A stretch of DNA of 64,000 nucleotides from Littorina saxatilis (GCF_037325665.1 NC_090249.1:60316267-60380266); one strand, 5' to 3'. Counted from the stretch's first letter, positions 36,701 to 43,355 are shown. Notes: generated by a model not told the origin, from the sequence alone. Made by a program: numbers and translations.

Positions 36701-39134
36701 TGTGCACACCAATATGGGAGGTAACTCCCAGTGTGACTGCTCATTACCTAAGCTACTTTCGCTTTCGTTTTGGTGATGGGGTTGCTTCCCTTAGATAGGT
36801 AAGCGTTTTTCAGTGCTAAGCATCTCATGTGACTCAATGCTAATGTGATTCGGGTAAGTATATTAATTAAATCAAAATTTACTTTAGAAATTTTTCAATG
36901 TGCACATGTTCCATTCATAATATCCTCCCCAGCGGGTTAGGGGGAAGAATTTACCCGATGCTCCCCAACATGTCGTAAGAGGCGACTAACGGATTCTGTT
37001 TCTCTTTTTACCCTTGTTAAGTGTTTCTTGTATAGAATATAGTCAATTTTTGTAAAGATTTTAGTCAAGCAGTATGTAAGAAAATAATGTTAAGTCCTTT
37101 GTAATGGAAACTTGCATTCTCCCAGTAAGGTAATACATTGTACTTTGTTGCAAGCCCCTGGAGCAAATTTTTGATTAGTGTTTTTGTGAACAAGAAACAA
37201 TTGACAAGTGGCTCTATCCCATCTCCCCCCTTTCCCTGTCGTGATATAACCTTCATGGTTGAAAACGGCGTTAAACACCAAATAAAGAATTGATAATATC
37301 TGTACAATGATCTCCATTATAAGACGCCCTCCTTGTTAAGACCTGATTTGTGGAGGTCTTACCATGACCTTCCAGTGTATGAAGAAGGTGTGAGGAATGT
37401 TTTGTGTTGTTGCAGACAAGCCAGATACCACCATTACCATGGACCTTCCAGTGTATGAAGAAGGTGTGAGGAATGTTTTGTGCTGTTGCAGACAAGGCAG
37501 ATACCACCATTACCATGGACCTTCCAGTGTATGAAGAAGGTGTGAGGAATGTTTTGTGCTGTTGCAGACAAGGCCGATACCACCATTACCATGGACCTTC
37601 CAGTGTATGAAGAAGGTGTGAGGAATGTTTTGTGTTGTTGCAGACAAGGCAGATACCACCATTACCATGGACCTTCCAGTGTATGAAGAAGGTGTGAGGA
37701 ATGTTTTGTGTTGTTGCAGACAAGGCCGATACCACCATTACCATGGACCTTCCAGTGTATGAAGAAGGTGTGAGGAATGTTTTGTGTTGTTGCAGACAAG
37801 GCCGATACCACCATTACCATGGACCTTCCAGTGTATGAAGAAGGTGTGAGGAATGTTTTGTGTTGTTGCAGACAAGGCCGATACCACCATTACCATGGAC
37901 CTTCCAGTGTATGAAGAAGGTGTGAGGAATGTTTTGTGTTGTTGCAGACAAGGCAGATACCACCATTACCATGAGTGACGGAGACTTGCTCAACCTGATG
38001 ACGGGGAAACTCAACCCTCAGACTGTGAGTTTCATTTACTTTACTTTACTTTACTTTACTTTACTTTACTTTACTCCATTATCCCAATGCTGGGATATTC
38101 GTGTTGCTTCCTCCCAGTGGAAAGCTAGCAGCAGCAGAGTCGCGCTACCCAGGTGTGTGCGTGTTACGGTGTAATCAGCCACCTGCACTTATGGCACAAT
38201 GACCGAGGTCTTTTACGTGCCACAGTGGTGACATGGGGGTGGCACATGGATACCTTGTGTGAATCGGCACATAAAAATGACCCATGTCCGTCCCTGTCAT
38301 GCCTCAGTTTGTATCTAAGTTGACCCATGTCCGTCCCTCTCATGCCTCAGTTTGTATCTAAGTTGACCCATGTCCGTCCCTGTCATGCCTCAGTTCGTAT
38401 CTAAGTTGACCCATGTCCGTCCCTGTCATGCCTCTCTAAGTTGACCCATGTCCGTCCCTGTCATGCCTCAGTTTGTATCTAAGTTGACCCATGTCCGTCC
38501 CTGTCATGCCTCAGTTTGTATCTAAGTTGACCCATGTCCGTCCCTGTCATGCCTCAGTTTGTATCTAAGTTGACCCATGTCCGTCCCTGTCATGCCTCAG
38601 TTTGTATCTAAGAGCTGGAGAAATAATGTTGAGGGACTACTGTTACTACCACTGCAAGGAAAATATGTGTGGGCACCATTCAAGTTGCAGTCTTAAAAAT
38701 GTGTAATCAATAGTTCATATCTAGGGGAGGAAGGGGTAGCAGACTATCGTAGAATGATGCAGTGGACCCCCACCCCCCCCCCCCTTCTCTCTCTTACACC
38801 TGCCAAAGATAAGAGGAAAACCAGGTTTCAACAGAGAGCAAGTTGTAAAATGGTGGTAAATCCAAAGATGTTATGAACAGAAAATCTGACGAAGCTTTGA
38901 CTGTGTGTCTCACAAGAGGGGAGATTTGAATGGGGGTGGGAGGGGAGGGGGCTTTGCAAAAGGGGGGGTGGGGGTGGGGGGTGGATGTCACTGCAGTGTC
39001 TTCTTCTAGCACAACATAACATCACGCCACATATTTTTCAGGCCTTTTTCCAAGGGAAGCTGAAGATTGCTGGCAATATGGGACTGGCCATGAAACTCAA
39101 GGACCTCCAGCCACCCAGCGGATCCAAGCTCTGA
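6691..39134 (+). CDS. SCP2: Sterol carrier protein 2 / SCPx (peroxisomal 3-ketoacyl-CoA thiolase fused to SCP2 domain), 5' partial
   Basis: SCPx cleaves 3-oxoacyl-CoAs of branched chains and bile-acid-type side chains and carries a lipid-transfer domain; it acts in peroxisomes. Exons: 6691..6755, 7011..7137, 9568..9631, 11544..11630, 13327..13474, 13944..13995, 21278..21373, 21816..21923, 26265..26418, 27060..27156, 28393..28522, 37948..38024, 39042..39134. All introns are GT-AG and phases match, giving 431 codons and TGA. Landmarks: [34 protein letters not shown], the thiolase histidine motif [25 protein letters not shown], then the SCP2 domain ([39 protein letters not shown]) and C-terminal SKL, a type-1 peroxisomal signal. 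The usual length is about 547 residues, so about 115 are missing, including the active-site cysteine region (NNNCATGS in orthologues). The gene exceeds 32 kb, swollen by repeats. Confidence 0.95.
7011..7137 (+). CDS. SCP2: SCP2 exon: thiolase, AKEHMEKYG
   Basis: [20 protein letters not shown] then [20 protein letters not shown]. Acceptor CGTGCAG, donor GTATGT. A 58-bp minisatellite starts 73 nt after the donor. Confidence 0.95.
7211..7848. repeat. 58-bp minisatellite, 11 copies
   Basis: The unit contains AAATGTTGTGTACTTGTAGA and CCCATCATTTCTTTTTGC. Copies fall into two alternating variants (CCATGTTTGAAG and CTATGTTTGATG). Intronic in SCP2; it contains no exon sequence. Confidence 0.97.
7885..8360. 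mobile_element. Interspersed repeat with GACA and TA microsatellites
   Basis: Begins TAGATGATTACCCGCTTCGC, has GCCGGCTTTGCCGGC-like segments and ends in a GACA microsatellite followed by a (TA)n run. I take it as an old non-coding mobile element; the family is unknown to me. Confidence 0.45.
8361..8498. repeat. 138-bp palindrome with ~40-bp perfect arms
   Basis: The left arm starts TACTACATGGCTTGCTGTGT and the right arm ends with its exact complement ACACAGCAAGCCATGTAGTA, around a ~50-bp loop. It would fold into one stable hairpin. Probably a foldback-type MITE. Confidence 0.85.
8504..9416. mobile_element. Putative TIR element TTATCCTACATAC, containing a nested repeat
   Basis: TTATCCTACATAC near 8505 and GTATGTAGGATAA near 9403 are inverted. 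Between them lies the 560-bp repeat at 8708. The outer element is inferred only from these short ends. Confidence 0.4.
8708..9270. mobile_element. GAGTCACTTGAGAAAAAGTG repeat, copy 1
   Basis: Starts GAGTCACTTGAGAAAAAGTG and ends AGTGACTCGATCGAGCG. Nearly identical to 40125..40776 except that about 85 bp are missing here. No coding capacity. Confidence 0.85.
9568..9631 (+). CDS. SCP2: SCP2 exon: NHKHSTNNP
   Basis: [20 protein letters not shown]; human has FAKIGWKNHKHSVNNP. Acceptor CCACAG, donor GTAAGT. Confidence 0.95.
9829..11014. mobile_element. TIR element CATGGGTGTTACT with nested MITE
   Basis: Inverted ends CATGGGTGTTACT / AGTAACACCCATG are flanked by ATATAT on both sides, a likely 6-bp target duplication. 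Subterminal CCGGA/TTCCGG-type repeats lie inside the left end. A TTAGTCAAG MITE (9915..10797) is inserted within it. The small relative at 57720..57881 has the same ends and a 6-bp duplication. Confidence 0.7.
9915..10797 (-). mobile_element. TTAGTCAAG MITE, copy 1
   Basis: Reads CAAGTCGCGTAAGGCGAAAA at the left and TTGACTAAATATAAAAA at the right. It contains a (CA)n run (10677-10725) and the same interior as 41820..42579 in the opposite orientation. Non-coding. Confidence 0.85.
11205..11486. mobile_element. MITE related to GGTCTGTTTACGGTAAC family, variant B
   Basis: Same interior plan (CCGACAGACC, CGACCTACCGACCC) and TAGGCC edge, but the ends read TTGGTTTAGGGTAAC / GTTACCCTAAACCAA. A diverged subfamily. 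Confidence 0.75.
11544..11630 (+). CDS. SCP2: SCP2 exon: [12 protein letters not shown]
   Basis: [20 protein letters not shown] then DPLTKLQC, matching human YSQFQDEYSLDEV. Donor GTAAGA. Confidence 0.95.
11631..12460. other. SCP2 intron without clear element
   Basis: AT-rich intron. Two short passages (near 11642 and 11728) repeat a TCATGTTGATA/TTTACAGAGTTT motif, suggesting a small local duplication. No gene seen. Confidence 0.5.
12461..13175 (-). mobile_element. DNA transposon CAGTGTTGTTGCCAG with transposase-related fragment
   Basis: Inverted ends CAGTGTTGTTGCCAG / CTGGCAACAACACTG are inserted in a (CA)n tract, so the target duplication is masked. On the minus strand, frames read [20 protein letters not shown] and [28 protein letters not shown], resembling the region upstream of MULE-like transposase domains, plus [18 protein letters not shown]. 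Several frames are needed, so it is a decayed, non-autonomous copy. Confidence 0.6.
13327..13474 (+). CDS. SCP2: SCP2 exon: [15 protein letters not shown]
   Basis: [20 protein letters not shown] through [14 protein letters not shown]-rich codons contrast with the AT-rich surroundings. The donor GTGCGT is weak, but phase 0 joins the next exon [11 protein letters not shown] as in orthologues. Confidence 0.93.
13475..13943. other. SCP2 intron, G-run
   Basis: Short intron with a 13-G homopolymer near 13799. No gene or mobile element recognised. Confidence 0.6.
13944..13995 (+). CDS. SCP2: SCP2 exon: [18 protein letters not shown]
   Basis: Matches human MVGFDMSKEAARKCYEKSG. Acceptor ATTCAG, donor GTTTGT. 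A DIRS element begins about 30 bp downstream of the donor. Confidence 0.93.
14027..19565 (+). mobile_element. DIRS-type retroelement fossil 1
   Basis: About 5.5 kb in the sixth visible SCP2 intron, same sense as the gene. Long inverted terminal repeats (about 14037-14210 and 19355-19528) are near-perfect complements. Just inside the right repeat, 19190-19290 carries an internal region complementary to the outer tips of both ends, the layout diagnostic of DIRS elements. Remains of the tyrosine-recombinase C-terminus are visible at about 18830-19100 ([17 protein letters not shown]). The coding region is extensively broken. The well-matched terminal repeats suggest moderate age. Confidence 0.82.
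19566..19910. other. SCP2 intron between DIRS fossil and retroposon
   Basis: Unique-looking intron sequence, ending with the left copy of an 11-bp target duplication. Confidence 0.5.
19911..20362. mobile_element. 452-bp retroposed insertion with 11-bp target duplication
   Basis: Flanked by GATTGGACCAT at 19900-19910 and 20363-20373. The insert is GC-richer than its surroundings, has no long frame, no obvious tRNA head and no A-tail. It may be a 5'-region LINE fragment or an unusual SINE; I do not know the family. Confidence 0.65.
20539..21308 (+). repeat. 59-bp tandem array duplicating a splice acceptor and exon start
   Basis: Twelve units precede the real exon at 21278, with exon-like starts every 59 nt from 20570 (12 x 59 = 708). 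Each unit contains the acceptor TGTGGACTTGTGCCAG and the exon start GTGTGCGACGCGGGGACGTG followed by AATGTTGTTGA. Units are almost identical, differing at GTGTGT/GTGTCT and CCTTAC/TCTTAC. Confidence 0.97.
21278..21373 (+). CDS. SCP2: SCP2 exon: thiolase catalytic His ([11 protein letters not shown])
   Basis: [20 protein letters not shown] then [12 protein letters not shown], with the conserved HDCF histidine. The acceptor TGCCAG and the first 31 nt of the exon are the end of a 59-bp tandem array that copies them twelve more times upstream. Confidence 0.95.
21374..21815. other. SCP2 intron, pyrimidine-rich
   Basis: Begins with GTT and CTTT microsatellite-like tracts (21386-21500); otherwise nothing recognised. 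Confidence 0.6.
21816..21923 (+). CDS. SCP2: SCP2 exon: [14 protein letters not shown]
   Basis: [20 protein letters not shown] then [13 protein letters not shown], the thiolase signature with its glycine-rich turn and histidine. Acceptor CTTGTAG, donor GTATTG. Confidence 0.96.
21980..22050 (-). mobile_element. SINE tail fragment
   Basis: CTTCTTCTTCTACTTTCATG then GGCTGCAACTCCCACATAC is the reverse of the shared SINE tail. Severely truncated. Confidence 0.55.
22243..22410. mobile_element. CAGTGGAATCCCC-type MITE
   Basis: Inverted ends ACAGTGGAAATCCCC and GGGGATTCCACTGT around runs such as AAGACTCCCTCCATTTTAAG. Its right end is continuous with, and part of, the adjacent 51-bp minisatellite unit. 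Confidence 0.65.
22390..26262. repeat. 51-bp minisatellite, about 65-70 copies, interrupted by a SINE
   Basis: The unit contains GATTCCACTGTAATCTATGT and AATGAAGCAAACTGGTGTAT plus ATTGTAGGG; a G-run variant makes some units 54-56 bp. It fills most of an SCP2 intron and ends a dozen bases before the acceptor of exon 26265. A SINE at 24132-24568 splits it. The unit's length and lack of stops generate long repetitive frames on both strands that are not genes. Confidence 0.97.
24132..24568 (+). mobile_element. tRNA-derived SINE inserted in the minisatellite
   Basis: The tRNA-like head GGGTGGCCGAGTGGTAACGC (A box) and GAGAGGTTGCGTGTTCGGCC (B box) is followed by a conserved body (CCGAGGTCCCTTCGTGTACA, GTGTGCACGTTAAAGATC) and a tail ending in ATATAAATAAAG. 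The array sequence TAATCT recurs on both sides, a probable short target duplication. Confidence 0.85.
26265..26418 (+). CDS. SCP2: SCP2 exon: end of thiolase domain
   Basis: [20 protein letters not shown] then [20 protein letters not shown]. The acceptor TTTCAG lies only a dozen bases after the last unit of the 51-bp minisatellite. Confidence 0.96.
26419..27059. other. SCP2 intron without clear element
   Basis: Ordinary AT-rich intron; nothing recognised. Confidence 0.6.
27060..27156 (+). CDS. SCP2: SCP2 exon: linker to SCP2 domain
   Basis: [20 protein letters not shown] then [12 protein letters not shown]; human has HQIEAVPTSSASDGFKANLV. The last 41 nt and the donor GTGAGT are repeated twice more downstream. 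Confidence 0.94.
27116..27433 (+). repeat. 106-bp tandem array duplicating an exon end and splice donor
   Basis: Three copies start at 27116 (real exon), 27222 and 27328. Each contains the exon end GCAAAACGTCTGGATGAA, the donor GTGAGT and about 60 nt of intron. Copies 2 and 3 share a G-to-A change (TTCAAACAAATC) absent from the real exon. Confidence 0.96.
27556..28032 (-). mobile_element. tRNA-derived SINE, second copy with longer tail
   Basis: Reverse orientation. Same GGGTGGCCGAGTGGTAACGC head and GTGTGCACGTTAAAGATC body as the SINE at 24132, but a different tail (CCGGGGAAAGCGAGCTGCCA, GGATTGGATTGGATTGGAT), showing tail exchange. Confidence 0.85.
28240..28390. repeat. Three diverged ~60-bp repeats at an intron 3' end
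   Basis: TTGTGACATTCAGAAGGACA, TTGTTACATTTGGAATTACA and TTGTGACATTCAGAATGACA each lead to an ACAC-rich segment with TTGTGTAC. The third copy runs into the acceptor TATGTGCAG of the SCP2 exon at 28393. Confidence 0.8.
28393..28522 (+). CDS. SCP2: SCP2 exon: SCP2 domain, VFAFKVK
   Basis: [20 protein letters not shown] then [19 protein letters not shown]. The intron end before it (28240-28390) consists of three diverged ~60-bp repeats. Confidence 0.95.
28777..30572. mobile_element. Outer DNA transposon CAGGCATGCTAC, carrying a nested element
   Basis: Inverted ends CAGGCATGCTAC / GTAGCATGCCTG with a likely ATTTA duplication at the flanks. The interior is split by the element at 29078..30217. 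Apart from the nested copy its own sequence is short and has no transposase I recognise. Confidence 0.6.
29078..30217 (-). mobile_element. Nested DNA transposon CAGACCTGTCAACC with BED-like zinc-finger frame
   Basis: Inverted ends CAGACCTGTCAACC / GGTTGACAGGTCTG are flanked by TGATTC on both sides (29072-29077 and 30218-30223). Right subterminal repeats are built on CGTACA. On the minus strand (29474..29866) a frame begins [14 protein letters not shown] and contains [20 protein letters not shown] then [11 protein letters not shown], a CxxC...HxxxxxH BED-type finger usual at transposase N-termini. Nothing like a catalytic core follows. Sister of 4561..5731. Confidence 0.78.
30573..31083. other. 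SCP2 intron with C-runs
   Basis: Near 30970-31070 several CCATTGTAAGACCCC-type repeats with long C-runs, related to the MITE ends at 22243. Nothing else recognised. Confidence 0.5.
31084..31531. repeat. 447-bp direct repeat, left copy, containing a SINE-like element
   Basis: Starts AATGTGCACATGTTCCATTC and ends CCTTGTTAAGACCTGATT. It contains the interspersed element GTTAGGGGGAAGAATTTACC ... GACGTTAAACACCAAATAAA. Nearly the same sequence recurs at 36897..37348 on the other side of DIRS fossil 2, with about ten differences. Confidence 0.9.
31530..36896 (+). mobile_element. DIRS-type retroelement fossil 2
   Basis: About 5.4 kb in the intron before SCP2 exon 37948. Long inverted terminal repeats (about 31550-31745 and 36660-36866) and, just inside the right one, an internal complementary region (36515-36615) joining copies of both outer tips show the DIRS plan and the same orientation as fossil 1. 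The terminal sequences differ from fossil 1, so it is another subfamily. I recognise no intact domain, so it is decayed or was non-autonomous. It contains a ~106-bp tandem repeat (32890-33490). Confidence 0.75.
32890..33490. repeat. ~106-bp tandem repeat inside DIRS fossil 2, about 5-6 copies
   Basis: The unit contains GGTAGCGGCAGCCGTTTACG and CCGGTTTTCAACCGG, the latter a perfect small hairpin. Later copies are progressively diverged. Confidence 0.9.
36897..37348. repeat. 447-bp direct repeat, right copy
   Basis: Second copy of 31084..31531, with the same SINE-like core and the same flanking unique sequence at both ends. Confidence 0.9.
37370..37974 (+). repeat. 76-bp tandem array duplicating a splice acceptor and exon start
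   Basis: Exon-like starts at 37416, 37492, 37568, 37644, 37720, 37796 and 37872 precede the real exon at 37948. Each unit has acceptor GTTGTTGCAG, exon start ACAAGGC(C/A)GATACCACC, then ATGGACCTTCCAGTGTATGA and AGAAG followed by GTGTGA. Confidence 0.97.
37948..38024 (+). CDS. SCP2: SCP2 exon: [18 protein letters not shown]
   Basis: Matches human ADCTITMADSDFLALMTGK. Its acceptor TTGTTGCAG and first 27 nt are repeated seven times just upstream in a 76-bp array. A TTTAC microsatellite starts about 10 nt after the donor. Confidence 0.95.
38033..38075. repeat. TTTAC microsatellite
   Basis: (TTTAC)n starting about 10 nt after an SCP2 donor. Confidence 0.9.
38280..38612. repeat. 43-bp minisatellite, about 7-8 copies
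   Basis: The unit contains GTTGACCCATGTCCGTCCCT and GTCATGCCTCAGTTTGTATC; one copy is shortened. SCP2 intron. Confidence 0.95.
38613..39041. other. Last SCP2 intron, C- and G-runs
   Basis: Contains polyC (38769-38783) and G-rich (38930-38985) tracts; no element recognised. Confidence 0.6.
39042..39134 (+). CDS. SCP2: SCP2 last coding exon with SKL signal
   Basis: [20 protein letters not shown] then [10 protein letters not shown] and TGA. SKL is the canonical type-1 peroxisomal targeting signal; human ends AKL. I could not place a poly(A) signal with confidence. Confidence 0.96.
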   Translation, partial: AFFQGKLKIAGNMGLAMKLKDLQPPSGSKL

Positions 39135-39550
39135 GATTTCTCCCCACTCCTTCAATCCATTCCATCTCCTGTTTCTATTTATTTCTATTAACACACACAC
39201 TGGATACTTTGGTAAAATGTGTGGAGAAAGGGGCAGCATGAAGTGTCCTTAACTGGGAGGTGTCCTCCCATCGGAGGAGCCTGCCATCATTGTACAAATT
39301 CCTCATGTTGTGCGAGACAGAAACCTGTTGTCAGAGTGAAAGTTACAGACTGAAGTACATTGACAGTAGGTGCACATGTAATTGAAATTTCAATGTGACT
39401 TGTTTTTCATTGAAAAATACTTTGATCAGTATGACTTTCGTATGGTGCATGAGAAAAATGTGTTGAGAGTGAAAGTTGCAAGTGTATGCCAATGGTAGGG
39501 GCACAAGTGCTTGAGATTCTTCTGCCATTGGTTTGTGTGTGTGTGTGTAG
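39135..39550. other. SCP2 3' region
   Basis: Presumed 3' UTR and flank. A GGTGTCCTCCCATCGGAGGA passage resembles fragments of the CAGTGGTACC MITE family. No certain poly(A) signal. Confidence 0.5.
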
Positions 39551-39924
39551 GGGCGGGGATGTAGCTCAGTCGGTAGCGCGCTGAATTTGTATCCAGTTGG
39601 CCGCTGTCAGCGTGAGTTCGTCCCCACGTTCGGCGAGAGATTAATTTCTCAGTCAACTTTGTGTGCAGACTTTTCTCGGTGTCCGAACACCCCCGTGTGT
39701 ACACGCAAGCACAAGACCAAGTGCGCTTGAAAAAGATCCTGTAATCCATGTCAGAGTTCGGTGGGTTATAGAAACACGAAAATACCCAGCATGCTTCCTC
39801 CGAAAACGGCGTATGGCTGCCTAAATGGCGGGGTAAAAAACGGTCGTACACGTAAAATTCCACTCGTGCAAAAAACACGAGTGTACGTGGGAGTTTCAGC
39901 CCACGAACGCGGAAGAAGAAGAAG
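39551..39924 (+). mobile_element. tRNA-headed SINE (GTAGCTCAGTCGG head)
   Basis: The head GGGGATGTAGCTCAGTCGGT and B-box-like GTGAGTTCGTCCCC are followed by the shared tail (CCATGTCAGAGTTCGGTGGG, GGCGTATGGCTGCCTAAATG, GGGAGTTTCAGCCCACGAAC) and a (GAA)n end. Inserted in a (GT)n tract. Same subfamily as 55569..55945. Confidence 0.85.
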
Positions 39925-40124
39925 TGTGTGTGTGTGCATGTGTTCTTTAAATTATTTTATTTTATCTATTCTTAGATCATCAGTGTGAAAAGTGTACCTT
40001 TCATGTCAAAATGTGAACAAAAATTCAATACATGCATTAAGTATCACAGGAGCTGTCATTGTACTTTTGTAATAATTCCATCACATGATTTGAAAATTCT
40101 TATCGGGATAAAATTAGGTTTTTG

Positions 40125-40776
40125 AGTCACTTGAGAAAAAGTGACTCTATGTAATCGGTCAGTGTTAGTCTGTCCGGCCGGCCGGCCGGCCGTCCGGCCG
40201 TCCGGCCGGCCGGCCGTAGACACCACCTTAACGTTGGACTTTTCTCGGAAACTATCAAAGCGATCGGGCTCATATTTTGTTTAGTCGTGACCTCCAATGA
40301 CCTCTACACTTTAACGATGGTTTCGTTGACCTTTGACCTTTTTCAAGGTCACAGGTCAGCGTCAAAGGAAAAATTAGACATTTTATATCTTTGACAAAGT
40401 TCATCGGATGTGATTGAAACTTTGTAGGATTATTCTTTACATCAAAGTATTTACATCTGTAGCCTTTTACGAACGTTATCAGAAAAACAAGGGAGATAAC
40501 TAGCCTTTTCTGTTCGGCAACACACAACTTAACGTTGGGCTTTTCTCGGAAACTATAAAAGTGACCGGGCTCAAATTTTATGTGAACGTGACTCCCAGTG
40601 ACCTCTACACTTTGACGTCTGCTTTGGTGACCTTTGATCATTTTCAAGGTCACAGGTATGTTGAATTCTTCAGGTATGCATTGTGTTGTGAATAGCAATT
40701 TCTTCCTGTCCATCTGATGCCTCATATAATATTCAGAACTGCGAAAGTGACTCGATCGAGCGTTTGCTCTTCTTGT
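40125..40776. mobile_element. GAGTCACTTGAGAAAAAGTG repeat, copy 2 (longer)
   Basis: Same ends and nearly the same sequence as 8708..9270, with an expanded CCGGCCGG stretch (40172-40216) and about 85 additional bp near 40590-40680. The frame across it on the minus strand is incidental. Confidence 0.85.
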
Positions 40777-41354
40777 TTAAGAATTAATTAGTGGTTATAA
40801 TATTAAGTGGGTAATACATGTACTGGAAATCATTTTGCCATGAACAAGAATTGGGATGAAAAATTGTTACTTTTTGAGTTTTAGTGAGATATCTTGTTAC
40901 AAAGCCAGAAAAAAAAGAGGTAATTAACAATTCATGAATATGCTGTACTCTTTTTATCACAAATACTGGTTTGAAAGTTTGTTTGGGAGGATTAACCCTT
41001 CATTTAACCGGTGGTTTGTATTTTATACAAGATTTATGTTTTGTTTTTTCTTCTTCTATCAAACAGTAATCGGACAAGCGGTGCACATATTTGAACAACA
41101 ATGAAGTCGATACCTTTCATGCCATTTATGGAAAGGACTGTGCTGTCAGTTTGTCACAATATCAATGGAATAATAAACAAAATCATCTGTGTGGGGGTAT
41201 TTGTGACACTGTTTGTGTGTGTGTTAACAAGATGCCATTGCCAGAGTGTAATAGTAAACAATGAAATTAAGTTCAGAAAATGGAATATGAATGTCAATGG
41301 CAGAGTCTGCCTTCTTGTTGGTAATATGCACATGTAGCTTAATATTCATTGTCA
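40777..41354. other. Intergenic, nothing recognised
   Basis: AT-rich sequence between repeats. A 78-codon frame at 41101 has no feature to support it. Confidence 0.5.
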
Positions 41355-41640
41355 CCCCCTGCGGGTTAGGGGGAGTCCCATATTGGTTGGGACGAGAAAG
41401 AATTTACCCGGTGCTCCCCAGCATGTCGTAAGAGGCGACTAACGGATTCTGTTTCTCCTTTTACCCTTGTTAAGTGTTTATATTGTACTACGTTGCAAGC
41501 CCCTGGAGCAAATGTTTTATTAGTGCTTTTGTGAACAAGAAACAATTGACAAGTGGCTCTATCCCATCTTCCCCCTTCCCCTGTCGCGATATAGCCTTCG
41601 TGGTTGAAAACGACGTAAAACACAAAATAAAGAATAAAGT
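41355..41640. mobile_element. SINE-like element (GCGGGTTAGGGGGA ... GACGT-AAAACACAAAATAAA)
   Basis: Third copy of the element found inside the 447-bp repeats: GTCGTAAGAGGCGACTAACG, CAAGTGGCTCTATCCCATCT and an AATAAAG tail. It carries an extra GTCCCATATTGGTTGGGACG hairpin near its start. Confidence 0.75.
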
Positions 41641-41819
41641 AAAGACTCCATTGTCACTGGTTTCATTGGATTTAAGCTTAGATGCAAGGGATGCAACTCT
41701 TGCCCAACCCACGAAAACCCTGACAGAGTTATTACCCATAACCATCTGGATCTGGTAAGGGTACGTTGCAGGAGCCAGTATTCGCTATCGTCGCAGCGGA
41801 AACTGTCAGAGCGCATTTA

Positions 41820-42579
41820 CTTTTTATATTTAGTCAAGTTTTGACTAAACTACTGGACCGATCTTTATGAAATTTGACATGAGAGTTCCTGGGTATGAAA
41901 TCCCCGAACGTTTTTTTCATTTTTTTGATAAATGTCTTTGATGACGTCATATCCGGCTTTTCGTGAAAGTTGAGGCGGCACTGTCACGCCCTCATTTTTC
42001 AACCAAATTGGTTCAAATTTTGGTCAAGTAATCTTCGACGAAGCCCGGGGTTCGGTATTGCATTTCAGCTTGGTGGCTTAAAAATTAATTAATGACTTTG
42101 GTCATTAAAAATCTGAAAATTGTAAAAAAAAATAAAAATTTATAAAACGATCCAAATTTACGTTTATCTTATTCTCCATCATTTGCTGATTCCAAAAACA
42201 TATAAATATGTTATATTCAAATTAAAAACAAGCTCTGAAAATTAAATATATAAAAATTATTATCAAAATTAAATTGTCCAAATCAATTTAAAAACACTTT
42301 CATCTTATTCCTTGTCGGTTCCTGATTCCAAAAACATATAGATATGATATGTTTGGATTAAAAACACGCTCAGAAAGTTGAAACAAAGAGAGGTACAGAA
42401 AAGCGTGCTATCCTTCTTAGCGCAACTACTACCCCGCTCTTCTTGTCAATTTCACTGCCTTTGCCATGAGCGGTGGCCTGACGATGCTACGAGTAAAATG
42501 GCATTGCGTTCAGTTTCATTCTGTGAGTTCGACAGCTACTTGACTAAATATTGTATTTTCGCCTTACGCGACTTGTTTT
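41820..42579 (+). mobile_element. TTAGTCAAG MITE, copy 2
   Basis: Starts TTTAGTCAAGTTTTGACTAA and ends TTTTCGCCTTACGCGACTTG. Interior collinear with copies 1 and 3 but without the (CA)n tract. Confidence 0.85.
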
Positions 42580-43355
42580 CTTCTGTAATTGAGGCTCCAA
42601 ATTCGCATGTGTGAAAGCATTAACAAAGACATGCCATGTGTTTTATTGGTTTATTTCATTCCCGTCAGCCTGTAAATCGACATTTATTAACGTTGTAAAT
42701 GCTATACATTGTTTTCTCTCCAAAATACAATGCTCAATAACATTTAAGACAATTAGTTTGATGATATTAAGCTTTGTATTTTGGAGAAACGGAAGCCTTG
42801 ACTAAAATTTCTGGCCACAAGTAGTAAATCATAAAAGCATTCATGAGCACATGAAGCATTCATGAGCAAATTTCACAGTCATGCATAAACAAGTTGGTAT
42901 GATGTACATGAATTTTCACCCATACAACTGTACAAGCTAATATCCCACTCGCATAAACTGTTGTCACAACCATTTTGTGGAAAATGTTTCTCTCCCTAGA
43001 CCTAAGTAAGTCCATGCAAACAAGCACACACATTAGCAATGTACACACTCATTTCTTTACACATACACTCACAGTAATTTTCTTAGCACACTTTCCTCCT
43101 CTCTTTTACACCCACACACTTTCTCCATTATTTGGATCAAGCCTTGATTAATCCTGTAATTCAACGAGGGCAGAAGACCATGTTGATTTCTGACTGTGAG
43201 AATTGCAATCTCTTTGTTATAAAAGCTGTCATGAATGCGCAAGTCTGGGATACAGTACATACATAAAAGAATAATGGTATGAAAAAGTGAAAGTTATACC
43301 AGACACACATTTTGGCCATGTAAGAGTGTTTGTTGGGGACTGCTCGCCAGTAGGA
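42580..43355. other. Intergenic, nothing recognised
   Basis: AT-rich sequence with short CA-rich passages; no gene or element recognised. Confidence 0.5.

Noticed and set aside
40270-40725. 151-codon minus-strand frame
   Set aside because: Lies wholly in a dispersed non-coding repeat; the same frame is broken in the copy at 8708.
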